Positions 46,090 through 55,451 of a DNA stretch of 64,000 nucleotides are shown piece after piece. Under the pieces are notes generated by a model, which saw only the letters and a list, made by a program, of their open reading frames with translations, was not told the DNA's origin and did not search any database. The position numbers and the translations under genes were made by a program. Within the stretch, counting starts at the first letter, position 1, and every line of letters starts with the position of its first letter. Source of the DNA: Chryseobacterium gilvum (GTDB lineage: Bacteria; Bacteroidota; Bacteroidia; Flavobacteriales; Weeksellaceae); assembly GCF_025628965.1 (NCBI RefSeq), contig NZ_JAOTEN010000002.1:1-64000 (forward strand), given 5' to 3'.

Positions 46090-47631
46090 TTATTTTGTTT
46101 CACTTACTCTTAAAATATCTCCGAAAACGCCTCTTGCGGTAACCTGAGCTCCGGCTCCGGCTCCCATAATGACGATTGGATGTTCACCGTAGCTTTCGGT
46201 ATAAATTTCAAAAAATGAATCTGAACCTTTTAGCTGTCCCAGAGCGGAAGTTGCAGGGACTGAAATAAGTTTTACATCAAGCTCACCCCGCTCTTTTTGC
46301 AGATCGCCATGCAAATCTCCAACATATCTCAATACATGACCCGGTTTTTGATTTTCTTTGATCTTCTGATATTCTTGATCTAATTCTCCCAGTCTGGATT
46401 GAAATTCCTGTTTAGAAACAGAAATCAAATTTTGAGGAACCAGGTTTTGAATATGAATATCATTAAACTCGTTAATCAGATCTAATTCTCTTGCTAAAAT
46501 CAGTAGCTTTCTGGCGACATCATTTCCGGAAAGATCTTCACGTGGATCCGGTTCTGTGTACCCTTTTTCCAAAGCTTCGGTGATAATGGTTGAAAATGTA
46601 TCTTCTCGTAAAGAAAAATTATTGAAAACATAGCTTAATGTACCCGAAAAAACTCCTTTAATTCTTGTAATGTTTTCTCCTGACAGGTGCAGAAGCTTAA
46701 TCGTATCAATTAATGGCAAACCTGCACCAACATTGGTTTCGTATAAATAACGCCTGTTATTTTTATTTAGCGTATATCTTAACTGACGGTATTCTTCGAT
46801 TGGAAGTGTGTTGAAAATTTTATTGGAAGACACCAAATCGAAACCGTTTTCTGCCAAAGTGTGATAATTGTGAACGAAGTCTTTGCTTGCCGTATTATCG
46901 ACAATGATCAGGTTTTCCAGTTGGTTTTCTTTTGAAAACTTGATTAATTCTTGCACATCGGACGGAATTTCTGCCGTTAAAACCTCATCATTCCAATGAT
47001 GATCAAAACCTTGTTTATTAAATGCGATTTTCCTTGAATTGGCGACTGCTACTACTTTCAGATCAATCTTTTTACGTTGTCTGATTTCTTCTGATGATTG
47101 TAAAACCTGATTGATAAGCGCTTTGCCCACATTTCCGTGACCGATGATTGCTAAATGAACCGTTTTTGGTTTTTTGGAAATCTCAGATTCTATGATGTTT
47201 TTGGCTTTTTCGTCCTGTGAAGAAGTTACGACAATATTGACTCGTTTTTCGCTTAAATTTTGATTCAACAGCAATGGGAACACATTATTTCTTGCCAGTT
47301 CTGCCAATACTTTATTGAAATCTTCTGTTACAAAACCGATTACGGAAACATTGTTGATGCTGTAAATCTGAGAAACTTTCCCTGATTTTCTTTCGGCTTC
47401 AAACTCATCTATCAGACAATTGACCGCTTTTTCGGAATCATTTTCGTGTACCAAAATTGACAGTCCGTTTTCGATGGCCTGTTGAGAAATTACTCCCACA
47501 CTGATTCGCGCCAAAGTAAGCGCCTTAAAAATTCGCCCGTCAATCCCGATTTCACCTAAGAAATCTTTTCCTTCAAATTTGATGATGGATCTGTTTTTTA
47601 AAAACCGTATTTCTTTTGCATTATTTTTCAT
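46090..47631 (-). CDS. homoserine dehydrogenase with N-terminal ACT-type domain (ThrA-like, kinase lost)
   Basis: A 513-residue protein. The first ~155 residues resemble the ACT/interface region of bifunctional aspartokinase-homoserine dehydrogenase. The rest (about 156-513) is a full dehydrogenase, with Rossmann loop IGHGNVGKAL at 163-172 and the substrate segment ETNVGAGLPLIDTIK. It lacks the aspartokinase catalytic half (ThrA is ~820 residues). It should reduce aspartate semialdehyde to homoserine. Its start overlaps the metX stop by 11 bases, so the two are coupled. Allosteric control through the ACT region is inferred. Confidence 0.88.
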   Translation of the reverse strand: MKNNAKEIRFLKNRSIIKFEGKDFLGEIGIDGRIFKALTLARISVGVISQQAIENGLSILVHENDSEKAVNCLIDEFEAERKSGKVSQIYSINNVSVIGFVTEDFNKVLAELARNNVFPLLLNQNLSEKRVNIVVTSSQDEKAKNIIESEISKKPKTVHLAIIGHGNVGKALINQVLQSSEEIRQRKKIDLKVVAVANSRKIAFNKQGFDHHWNDEVLTAEIPSDVQELIKFSKENQLENLIIVDNTASKDFVHNYHTLAENGFDLVSSNKIFNTLPIEEYRQLRYTLNKNNRRYLYETNVGAGLPLIDTIKLLHLSGENITRIKGVFSGTLSYVFNNFSLREDTFSTIITEALEKGYTEPDPREDLSGNDVARKLLILARELDLINEFNDIHIQNLVPQNLISVSKQEFQSRLGELDQEYQKIKENQKPGHVLRYVGDLHGDLQKERGELDVKLISVPATSALGQLKGSDSFFEIYTESYGEHPIVIMGAGAGAQVTARGVFGDILRVSETK

Positions 47632-48667
47632 CTGTTATTGATTGATTTTTTATTTTGTCAGACGGAATTTCGCAAAGCTCCATTTCATCTTCTACAATAT
47701 TTTTAATGATGTTATTTAATTGTCCGTATTCCATTAAGAAAGCATCGTGGCCATGTATTGATTTGATCTCGTGATAGAATACATCTTTCTTTTTTGCATT
47801 CAGCTTGTCAAAGCACATCCGGATTTCGGAAGCAGGAAAGAATAAATCTGTATCAACGGAGATCATGTGCATTCGGGCCTGGATTTTTTCTAGCCGATTT
47901 TCCATTGCATTGATGTTCATCAGTAAATGATTCATCAACTTATAAGATTTTAAACTAAATCTTTCGTTTAATTCGTTACCGTGATAATTGAGCCAATCTT
48001 CAGATTCTAAGATGTGCTTCTCATGACTATATTTATTTTGAAATCTTTCGTTTAAAGATTGAGGCGTTCTGTAACATAACATCGCATGAATTCTGGCTTT
48101 CTGTAAGGGCTGATCATTTTGATGTAATAAAAATTTCTGAACCATACACTGTGCGTGAAGCCAGTCATGAGTTTTAAAACTGCAGGCAACAGGAATGAAA
48201 ATTTCCGCAAGATTGAGATGTTGAACCAGCATTTCCCAGCCAATCCCGCCTCCCAGAGAACCTCCGATGAGAGCGTATAGTTTTGCTATATTTAAAATCT
48301 CAAGTCCTTTTAAAAAAATACCGGCAATATCTGAAGGTTGGAAATCTTCATATTCTTCAATTAAAAAATCATCAAATCCATTTCCGGGAATATTGAAACA
48401 CAAGATGGTATATTTTCTGGTATCAATTGCTTTATTTTCACCAATTAATTTTTTCCACCATCCTTGTTCTCCCGAAACATTTGAATTTCCGGTTAGAGCA
48501 TGATTGACCAAAATAATAGGCGCAGAAAAAAGTTCTTTCCCGAAAAGCTGGTAGCTTAACGGGATATAGTATTCCTTTTTGGAACAGGTTTGATATGATA
48601 TATTAATATAGTTTAGTTCTGTTTTCAATTCTATTATACTTTTTGATAATACAATTGAAAATGCCAC
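47621..48667 (-). CDS. metX: homoserine O-acetyltransferase (alpha/beta hydrolase)
   Basis: A 348-residue enzyme that acetylates homoserine. Family marks are NHALTGNSNVSGEQGWWKKL (55-74), the nucleophile elbow GGSLGGG with Ser137, and C-terminal HGHDAFLMEYG with the catalytic His. No ATG starts the frame: GTG at 48667 and TTG at 48628 (giving MKTELNYINI) are the options, and the latter fits the usual family N-terminus better. The gene is first in the cluster, directly behind a SAM-I riboswitch. It overlaps the next gene by 11 bases. Confidence 0.9.
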   Translation of the reverse strand: MAFSIVLSKSIIELKTELNYINISYQTCSKKEYYIPLSYQLFGKELFSAPIILVNHALTGNSNVSGEQGWWKKLIGENKAIDTRKYTILCFNIPGNGFDDFLIEEYEDFQPSDIAGIFLKGLEILNIAKLYALIGGSLGGGIGWEMLVQHLNLAEIFIPVACSFKTHDWLHAQCMVQKFLLHQNDQPLQKARIHAMLCYRTPQSLNERFQNKYSHEKHILESEDWLNYHGNELNERFSLKSYKLMNHLLMNINAMENRLEKIQARMHMISVDTDLFFPASEIRMCFDKLNAKKKDVFYHEIKSIHGHDAFLMEYGQLNNIIKNIVEDEMELCEIPSDKIKNQSITDEK

Positions 48668-48694
48668 GAGAAATGGCTGAAAAGAACTTCAGTA

Positions 48695-48797
48695 GTTATC
48701 TGTCCAAATAATCTTGGTAGAACGTAGCACCTTCTTTACTTTCATAAAGGGTTGCTAAGGTTTCACAGGGTCTAATCCCTCAACCTTTCTTGATAAC
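48695..48797 (-). promoter_or_regulatory. SAM-I (S-box) riboswitch upstream of metX
   Basis: Read on the minus strand it starts GTTATCAAGAAAGGTTGAGG, then has GGATTAGACCCT, GTGAAACC and TTAGCAACC, GGTGCTACGTTCTACC, and closes with GATAAC pairing to GTTATC (P1). These are the conserved core, kink-turn and four-way junction segments of SAM-I aptamers. A short stem (GCCAT/GTGGC) follows at 48662-48680 and encloses the possible GTG start, so translational control is plausible. It would shut down metX and co-transcribed genes when SAM is abundant. Confidence 0.93.
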
Positions 48798-48967
48798 ATT
48801 TTCAATATGTGAATGAACGAATTGCAAATATACTCATTTATTTAGAAGTTCAAAAAAAAATTATTATCGCCCAAAAACCATTCACGTGCATCCCAAAAGA
48901 ATATTACGAATTCTTCAGATCAAAAAATTGGTTTTTTTTGTTAAAAAATATACCTTAGCATTGAAAA

Positions 48968-51592
48968 ATGATGTTTATGAGTGTTGAAAAAAAACGATTA
49001 CAAAATAAAGAATGGCTGAACTGGGGACCTTATGTCAGTAACAGGCAATGGGGAAATGTACGTGAAGATTATAGCCCAAACGGAAATGCGTGGCATTTTG
49101 CAAACCATGATATCGCCGAAAGCTATACTTATCGATGGGGTGAAGAAGGTATTGCTGGAATTTCCGACACCAAACAGCTGTTGTGCTTTGCGCTTTCCTT
49201 CTGGAACAAAAATGATGAAAGAATAAAGGAACGTTTTTTCGGGCTGAGCAATCCGCAGGGAAATCACGGGGAAGATATTAAAGAACTCTTTTATTATCTT
49301 GATAATACTCCAACGCACAGCTACATGAAGATGGTATACAAATACCCGATTAATTCATTTCCCTATGAAGATCTTGTTGCTGAAAACGCCAGACGCACCA
49401 AAAAGGAATCTGAATATGAAATCATCGATACCGGAATTTTTGATCGTGACGAATATTTTGACATCTTTATAGAATACTGCAAAAATGATATCAACGATAT
49501 TTTGGTACGGGTAAAAGTCTGCAACAGAAGTACGCAAGATGCACCAATCGTCGTTTTGCCCACTTTATGGTTCAGAAATAACTGGAAATGGGGATATAAC
49601 GAATATAAAGGCGGACTGGAAGCTGCGTCGGATCATTCAATCAGCATTCATCACAACAGTATTCCGATTAAAAAGCTGTATTCTAAAAATAAAAATGCAC
49701 TGCGTGTATTTTGTGATAACGAAACCAATACTCAAAAGCTTTACGGAATTCCTGAGACAGAAAATACTTTTTATAAAGACGGAATCAATGATTTTATTAT
49801 TCATCAAAAAAACACCGTAAATCCCGAAAATAAAGGAACAAAAGCCGCATTTATCATTGATGAAACGGTAAAAGCAGGACAGTCTGAAACTTTTGAATTC
49901 CGTCTATCTCCGCATGATCTGGATGATGCATTTTATCAGTTTGATGAAATATTCAATGCTAAAATTGCTGAGGCTGATGAATTTTATAAAGAAATACAGC
50001 AAGATGTAACCAGTGATGATGAAAAAAATGTTCAGAGACAGGCATTTGCGGGGCTTTTATGGAACAAGCAATTCTATCATTACAATGTAGGAAAATGGCT
50101 GAAAGGTGATCCGAATTTTGAAGCGCCAAGAGATTTTAATAACTATGTAAGAAATGCTGAATGGGAACATCTTCACAATAAAGACATCATTTCGATGCCT
50201 GATAAATGGGAATATCCTTGGTATGCAACCTGGGATTTGGCATTCCACTGTGTTCCTTTTGCGATTATTGACGGTGATTTTGCCAAAGACCAGCTGCTGT
50301 TGCTTACCAAAGAATGGTACATGCATCCTAACGGACAGATGCCGGCTTACGAATGGAATTTAAGTGATGTCAATCCGCCGGTTCATGCATGGTCCTGTTT
50401 CAGGGTTTTTAAAATAGATGAAAAAAATAACGGCAAGCCTGATTTACTATTTTTAGAAAAAGTCTTTCAAAAGCTGCTTCTCAATTTCACTTGGTGGGTT
50501 AACAGAAAGGATAAAAACGGTAAAAATATTTTCGGCGGAGGTTTCCTCGGACTGGATAATATCGGAGCTTTCGACCGGAATATGACGCTGAAAGACGGTG
50601 AACATCTTGAGCAAGCCGATGGAACGAGCTGGATGGCGATGTATGCGCTGAATATGATGCGTATCGCCATGGAACTGGCTCAGTATTATCAGGTGTATGA
50701 AGATATGGCCATCAAATTTTTTGAGCATTATCTTTATATTGCCGAAGCCATGGAAAACATGGGTGAAGACAGAGAAGGACTCTGGAACGAAGAAGATGGC
50801 TTCTTTTATGATGTATTACAGCTTGGAAACGGAGAAAGTGTAACCCTTCGATTGAGAAGCATTGTAGGTTTGATCCCTATGTTTGCCGTAGAAATCATTG
50901 ATCATCAATTGCTTGAAAAAATGCCTAATTTCCGTCAGAGAATGGAATGGGTCCTGAAAAACAAGCCGGAACTCACCTCACTGGTTTCGCATTGGGAGGA
51001 AGAAGGCAGCGGAAGAAAACACCTGATGAGTATTTTACGTAAAACAAGGCTGACAAAGGTTTTAAGAAGAATGCTGGATGAAAAAGAGTTTCTGAGCGAT
51101 TACGGGATTCGTGCGATGTCTAAAGTATATGAAGAAAATCCTTTTGTGTTTTCCGTACACGGCAATAAGAATGTTGTATACTATACTCCCGCAGAGAGTG
51201 ACAGCAGAATGTTTGGGGGCAACAGCAACTGGAGAGGGCCGATCTGGTTTCCGATCAATTTCCTGATTGTAGAAAGCCTGCAGCGTTTCCATTTTTATTA
51301 CGGGAACAGCCTGAAAGTAGAATTCCCGACCGGAAGCGGCGAAAATAAAAATCTGGATGAAGTTGCGCAAAATATCAGCAACAGGCTCTGCTCCATATTC
51401 TTGAAAGACGAAAGCGGACAAAGGGCTTTTAATGGCGGACATTACAAATTTAATTATGATCCGCACTTTAAAAATTATATTACATTCTTTGAATATTTCC
51501 ATGGAGATAACGGCCGTGGTGTAGGAGCTTCCCACCAAACCGGATGGACGGCAACCGTCGCCAAACTGATGAAACCAAGGATGACTATATAA
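48968..51592 (+). CDS. GH63-type glucosidase
   Basis: An 874-residue soluble protein without a signal peptide. The N-terminal beta domain (about 1-350) begins with NWGPYVSNRQWGNVREDYS. The (alpha/alpha)6 catalytic domain (about 360-860) has WEYPWYATWDLAFH near 409-422, TSWMAMYALNMMRIA near 552-566, and FGGNSNWRGPIWFPI near 742-756. Families of this type cleave alpha-glucosides; the exact substrate is unknown. The second or third Met (48971 or 48977) may be the true start. It is divergent from the met cluster. Confidence 0.85.
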   Translation: MMFMSVEKKRLQNKEWLNWGPYVSNRQWGNVREDYSPNGNAWHFANHDIAESYTYRWGEEGIAGISDTKQLLCFALSFWNKNDERIKERFFGLSNPQGNHGEDIKELFYYLDNTPTHSYMKMVYKYPINSFPYEDLVAENARRTKKESEYEIIDTGIFDRDEYFDIFIEYCKNDINDILVRVKVCNRSTQDAPIVVLPTLWFRNNWKWGYNEYKGGLEAASDHSISIHHNSIPIKKLYSKNKNALRVFCDNETNTQKLYGIPETENTFYKDGINDFIIHQKNTVNPENKGTKAAFIIDETVKAGQSETFEFRLSPHDLDDAFYQFDEIFNAKIAEADEFYKEIQQDVTSDDEKNVQRQAFAGLLWNKQFYHYNVGKWLKGDPNFEAPRDFNNYVRNAEWEHLHNKDIISMPDKWEYPWYATWDLAFHCVPFAIIDGDFAKDQLLLLTKEWYMHPNGQMPAYEWNLSDVNPPVHAWSCFRVFKIDEKNNGKPDLLFLEKVFQKLLLNFTWWVNRKDKNGKNIFGGGFLGLDNIGAFDRNMTLKDGEHLEQADGTSWMAMYALNMMRIAMELAQYYQVYEDMAIKFFEHYLYIAEAMENMGEDREGLWNEEDGFFYDVLQLGNGESVTLRLRSIVGLIPMFAVEIIDHQLLEKMPNFRQRMEWVLKNKPELTSLVSHWEEEGSGRKHLMSILRKTRLTKVLRRMLDEKEFLSDYGIRAMSKVYEENPFVFSVHGNKNVVYYTPAESDSRMFGGNSNWRGPIWFPINFLIVESLQRFHFYYGNSLKVEFPTGSGENKNLDEVAQNISNRLCSIFLKDESGQRAFNGGHYKFNYDPHFKNYITFFEYFHGDNGRGVGASHQTGWTATVAKLMKPRMTI

Positions 51593-51655
51593 CCTATAGA
51601 AATACTTAAAGTTCCAATTTTCAGAAAAATAATTAAGAATTCATTTTAAAGTCAC

Positions 51656-51683
51656 AAACCGTTCGACAACCGAACGGTTTTTT
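51656..51683 (+). terminator. terminator after the glucosidase gene
   Basis: AAACCGTTCG pairs perfectly with CGAACGGTTT around a 5-base loop, followed by a T-run. Confidence 0.88.
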
Positions 51684-51803
51684 ATTTATTAATTAAAGCC
51701 CTTTTGTAGAAATTTTATGCAAAATTCATAAAATAAGCAAAATAAGTCTATATTATTTGCACTCATTTATTTATATTAGCATTGCTAAATTAAAATATTT
51801 CTA

Positions 51804-53483
51804 ATGAAAACAAAACTACTACATGTTGCATGTCTGGTATTTTCTGGCATGCTGTTTAATCAAATTGATGCCCAGGAATATCAACCTATTACCATTCAAA
51901 GCGGATTCAACGCCGATGTTATTGCTAACGGAACCGGCCCTTCAATATCATCTACAAATAACGACGTAGATGGTGTAAGCTATGCATTTGTCTCAAAAGA
52001 TTTTTTACTGAATACATCAAGCAGCTCCCTTACTTATGGATTACCAATCAATAGAATCATTAATTCGGCCGTCGGTACAACTTCCGGATTAAGCTATCAA
52101 CTGGCTCCTTACACCTCAAATAATACGTTACGGTTACAAAATACAAATGATTCCGGAACGCTCACCTTCTCAACCCCTATTGCCGCAGTAAGTTTATACA
52201 TGTTGGCAACAGGCGGAAGCGGTGACTGTACAGTAGATGTTACCGTTAACTTTTCTGATGCGACTACACAAACGTTTACCGGAATTACAATTTCTGACTG
52301 GTATTACGGATCAAATTTTGCCATTCAGGGGATCGGAAGAATAAATATTAATAATGACAATCTGGAGTCCGGCAACGGAACTGACCCGAGATTATACCAG
52401 ATTCCTTTGGCCATTAACACAGCGAATCAATCTAAGAATATTCAGAGCGTAACGGTTACAAAATCCGGAGCGGGCGGAATTCCGAATATTTTTGCTTTTT
52501 CCGCTGATGCATACAGCTCCTGTCCTGCTCCTTCCAATATTACCTATACTTCAGGAATGACGAATGCGACTCTCAGCTGGACAGCTTCTGCAAGTGCACC
52601 TTCGTCAGGATATCAGTATTATTACAGCACATCTTCTACACCTCCTACAGCAACAACTACTCCTTCAGGAAGCGTATCTGCAGGAACCACCTCTGTTACC
52701 CTAAACAGTTTGATAACCGGGCAAACCTACTATTTCTGGGTGCGGTCTAACTGCGGTTCTTCACAGGGTTTCTGGAAGATGAAAGAATTTACGACAGGCC
52801 AGGTTTCTGCAACATATTCATTAGGAGACATTAATACGTTGTATGATAACGGAGTACCGACTGTAACATCTACAACCACCTGTCCGGGAAATCTTTCCGT
52901 GACTGTTCCGGCGGGATATAAAATAAAATCTACCGATGTTTCCTATACCATGACTACCGCCGGAAACGGATGGATGGCCGAACAGAAAAGCTTATTGGTA
53001 TGCCTTACGAATAATACTACAGAAGCAGCAGTAACGTCAGGTTCGGGCTCCAGTACAGGAACATATTCTTACAACAGAACCGGTTTGGCGATCGCAAACA
53101 ATCTCACAGGAAATGTAAATTTCGAGCTTCGAGCTTGGAGAACGTATGGCGGATCCGACTGTAATGCAGATTACAATAAAGTTGATAATAATACCTGGAG
53201 AGTAACCGTAACTTTAGAGCCGATTGCTTTGGCCACCAACGAAATCAGTGCTTCGGCAAAAGAAAGGATGGCATATCCTAATCCATTTACCGACGATCTG
53301 TACATTGACCATGCAGAAAACGTAAAACGAATTTCTGTTAGCGATTTTTCAGGGAAGACGTTGAAAGTAGTTGAGAATCCTTCTTCCACATTACATCTTA
53401 ACGAATTGAGATCAGGAAATTATATTCTTACTTTTACCATGAAAGACGGCACTTCGAAAAGCATGAAGATTATTAAAAAATAA
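51804..53483 (+). CDS. T9SS type A sorted protein with fibronectin type III domain
   Basis: A 559-residue exported protein with a signal peptide (about 1-23, ...QIDAQ). A beta-rich N-terminal domain (about 25-240) is followed by a fibronectin III domain (about 245-330; TLSWTASASAPSSGYQYYYS). An unassigned domain (about 335-470) follows, then a T9SS type A tail (about 485-559; YPNPFTDDLYIDHAENVKRI ... MKIIKK). It is predicted to be secreted or surface-anchored. No catalytic motif is recognised, so it may be structural or adhesive. It is monocistronic. Confidence 0.85.
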   Translation: MKTKLLHVACLVFSGMLFNQIDAQEYQPITIQSGFNADVIANGTGPSISSTNNDVDGVSYAFVSKDFLLNTSSSSLTYGLPINRIINSAVGTTSGLSYQLAPYTSNNTLRLQNTNDSGTLTFSTPIAAVSLYMLATGGSGDCTVDVTVNFSDATTQTFTGITISDWYYGSNFAIQGIGRININNDNLESGNGTDPRLYQIPLAINTANQSKNIQSVTVTKSGAGGIPNIFAFSADAYSSCPAPSNITYTSGMTNATLSWTASASAPSSGYQYYYSTSSTPPTATTTPSGSVSAGTTSVTLNSLITGQTYYFWVRSNCGSSQGFWKMKEFTTGQVSATYSLGDINTLYDNGVPTVTSTTTCPGNLSVTVPAGYKIKSTDVSYTMTTAGNGWMAEQKSLLVCLTNNTTEAAVTSGSGSSTGTYSYNRTGLAIANNLTGNVNFELRAWRTYGGSDCNADYNKVDNNTWRVTVTLEPIALATNEISASAKERMAYPNPFTDDLYIDHAENVKRISVSDFSGKTLKVVENPSSTLHLNELRSGNYILTFTMKDGTSKSMKIIKK

Positions 53484-53502
53484 GTAAACAAATTAAACAA
53501 GA

Positions 53503-53532
53503 AAAGCCGGACTCATGATCCGGTTTTTTTTT
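53503..53532. terminator. terminator between the T9SS cargo and OsmC genes
   Basis: AAGCCGGA pairs with TCCGGTTT (one wobble), followed by a ten-base T-run on the plus strand. Confidence 0.8.
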
Positions 53533-53547
53533 TGTTAGAATTGAAAA

Positions 53548-53967
53548 TTAAACCTTATCTCCGTTTACAAAAACCTGATGATTGATTTCTACATTCGGCT
53601 CTAAGGTTTTAGATACAGAGCAGTATTTTTCAAAAGATAATTCACACGCTTTCAATGCTTTTTTAGGATCAATATTCCCTTCCAGAAAAAATGTGACCAT
53701 CATCGATTTAAAAGGTTTTGCATCATCCACCGATATTCTTTCTCCCTCCGCTTCTGCTTTGAAGCTCAGGATTTCCTGTCTCTGCTTTTTTAGAATTGAA
53801 ACGATGTCTATACCGCTGCATCCTGCTACAGCCATCAATACGCTTTCCATAGGCGAAACACCTTTGGATCCCGGTTGAGAAGTGTTGTCTAGAAGAATAG
53901 AATTTCCATGAGCATTGGTGCATTCAAATAGAAAATCATCGTTGATTCTGTTTAATATAATTTTCAT
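53548..53967 (-). CDS. OsmC-family peroxiredoxin
   Basis: A 139-residue cytosolic thiol protein. The conserved cysteine pair is Cys50 (MAVAGCSGID) and Cys116 (FEKYCSVSK), as in OsmC/YhfA proteins that reduce organic hydroperoxides. The YhfA-like subgroup lacks a long N-terminus, as here. It follows the DUF58 gene by 13 bases on the same strand and is therefore probably transcribed with it. Confidence 0.85.
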   Translation of the reverse strand: MKIILNRINDDFLFECTNAHGNSILLDNTSQPGSKGVSPMESVLMAVAGCSGIDIVSILKKQRQEILSFKAEAEGERISVDDAKPFKSMMVTFFLEGNIDPKKALKACELSFEKYCSVSKTLEPNVEINHQVFVNGDKV

Positions 53968-53980
53968 AGGCGTTTAAATT

Positions 53981-55303
53981 TTACAAAATCCCTCTGGCTT
54001 TGATTTCCAGATATTTATTAATCACTTCAATATTCAGGTTTTCCGGAAGGGTATATACGGAATAGATACCGTATTTTCTGAGTTCCTGGATGATCAGTTT
54101 CTTTTCAAACTCAAATTTTTCTGCGATAATTTCGTCATATATTTCCTGCATATTCTCCGGATTTTTATCAAGAAGAGTATGAAGTTCTGCATTTTTAAAG
54201 AAAACAACGACCAGCAGATGGTTTTTAGCAATTCCTCGGAGATATTTCAGCTGACGGTTTAATCCGTCTAAGGTCTCAAAATTCGTAAACAGTAAAATCA
54301 GGCTTCTTTGATTGACCGAGTATTTTACATCCTGATACAATCTGTTGAAATCACTTTCAAAAAAATCAGTTTTAATGTTATAAAGAGATTCGGAAATTTT
54401 TCTAAGCTGTCCGGATTTATTATCTGCCGCTACCTTATTCTCTGTTTTTTTGGAAAAGGTCATCATTCCGGCGCGATCTCCTTTTTTAAGGATGATATGT
54501 GACAGAGCCATGGCTGCATTAATGGAATAATCGAGAAGGCTTAATCCGTTGAAAGGCATTTTCATGGTTCTTCCTTTATCGATAAGCATATAGATACGCT
54601 GCGATTTTTCATCCTGGAACTGATTCACCATCAGTCGGTTGGTTTTAGAAGTCGCTTTCCAGTTGATGGTTCTTATATCATCTCCGGGAACGTATTCTTT
54701 GATTTGCTCGAACTCCATGGTATGGCCGAGTTTCCTGATTTTTTTAATTCCGCCTAATAAAAATTCATTCTGAAGAGCCATCAATTCATATTTTCTTAAA
54801 TGAATAAATGACGGATACGCCGGAAGCATCGCATCTTTCTGAAAAGTAAACCTTTTTGCAATGAATCCTAACGGTGATGAGGCATAGATATTCAGGGCAC
54901 CAAAACTGTATTCTCCCCGTTCTTTCGGCTCGAGAATATACTGAAACAGAATGTTCTTACCCGGATCAAGCTGCTTGATAATGAAAAAATCTCTTTTCTG
55001 AAACTGAAACGGAATTTCATCGATTACTTTCACCACGGTTTTGAAACGGTAGTTATTTTTAACATCGATTTTAACCGGATTCTCATCCCCGTTTGATAAT
55101 TTTTCGGGTAAAATCCTTTGGGCAAGAATGGCATCTTTCTGCATAAACAAAAAGAGATAATCTACCATCGTCGCAAGAAATGTCAAAAGTAAAAGAAGAT
55201 GTGCAAACACCATTAAGAAAGGAAAGAAAAACGCAAATACATACAGGATTCCCACTGCGATGAGTGTGAAAAAAAAGCGGTTGTTGATGTATAGGTTTTT
55301 CAT
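53981..55303 (-). CDS. DUF58 domain protein
   Basis: A 440-residue protein with two N-terminal transmembrane helices (about 12-52), a beta domain, and then the DUF58 region (about 205-300; EYVPGDDIRTINWKATSK). DUF58 resembles a von Willebrand factor A fold, and such proteins are usual partners of MoxR ATPases. Here the moxR gene lies 148 bases upstream on the same strand. The exact client of such pairs is not known. Confidence 0.85.
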   Translation of the reverse strand: MKNLYINNRFFFTLIAVGILYVFAFFFPFLMVFAHLLLLLTFLATMVDYLFLFMQKDAILAQRILPEKLSNGDENPVKIDVKNNYRFKTVVKVIDEIPFQFQKRDFFIIKQLDPGKNILFQYILEPKERGEYSFGALNIYASSPLGFIAKRFTFQKDAMLPAYPSFIHLRKYELMALQNEFLLGGIKKIRKLGHTMEFEQIKEYVPGDDIRTINWKATSKTNRLMVNQFQDEKSQRIYMLIDKGRTMKMPFNGLSLLDYSINAAMALSHIILKKGDRAGMMTFSKKTENKVAADNKSGQLRKISESLYNIKTDFFESDFNRLYQDVKYSVNQRSLILLFTNFETLDGLNRQLKYLRGIAKNHLLVVVFFKNAELHTLLDKNPENMQEIYDEIIAEKFEFEKKLIIQELRKYGIYSVYTLPENLNIEVINKYLEIKARGIL

Positions 55304-55318
55304 ATAAGTTGCAAGGTT

Positions 55319-55405
55319 TTAGATTTTGGGAAGCAGGTTTGTCGACTGTTTTAAAGAATTAATAAGACCGTTCAGCATTTTTGAAATTTCTATGATGTCA
55401 TTATT
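55319..55405 (-). pseudogene. possible relic of a four-helix-bundle (23S rRNA IVS-type) gene
   Basis: On the minus strand the gap between MoxR and DUF58 reads NDIIEISKMLNGLINSLKQ and further residues before a stop. This looks like the C-terminal helix of small four-helix-bundle proteins of Bacteroidetes. A stop and no start lie just upstream, so only about 28 residues remain. It is weak evidence from recollection of the family. Confidence 0.3.
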
Positions 55406-55451
55406 TAATTTTAAAATTAGAACTATAAGCTGCTAACTAATAGCTATAAAA

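Noticed and set aside
51062..51538. 158-aa minus-strand ORF
   Set aside because: It lies wholly opposite the glucosidase catalytic domain and has no recognisable pattern.
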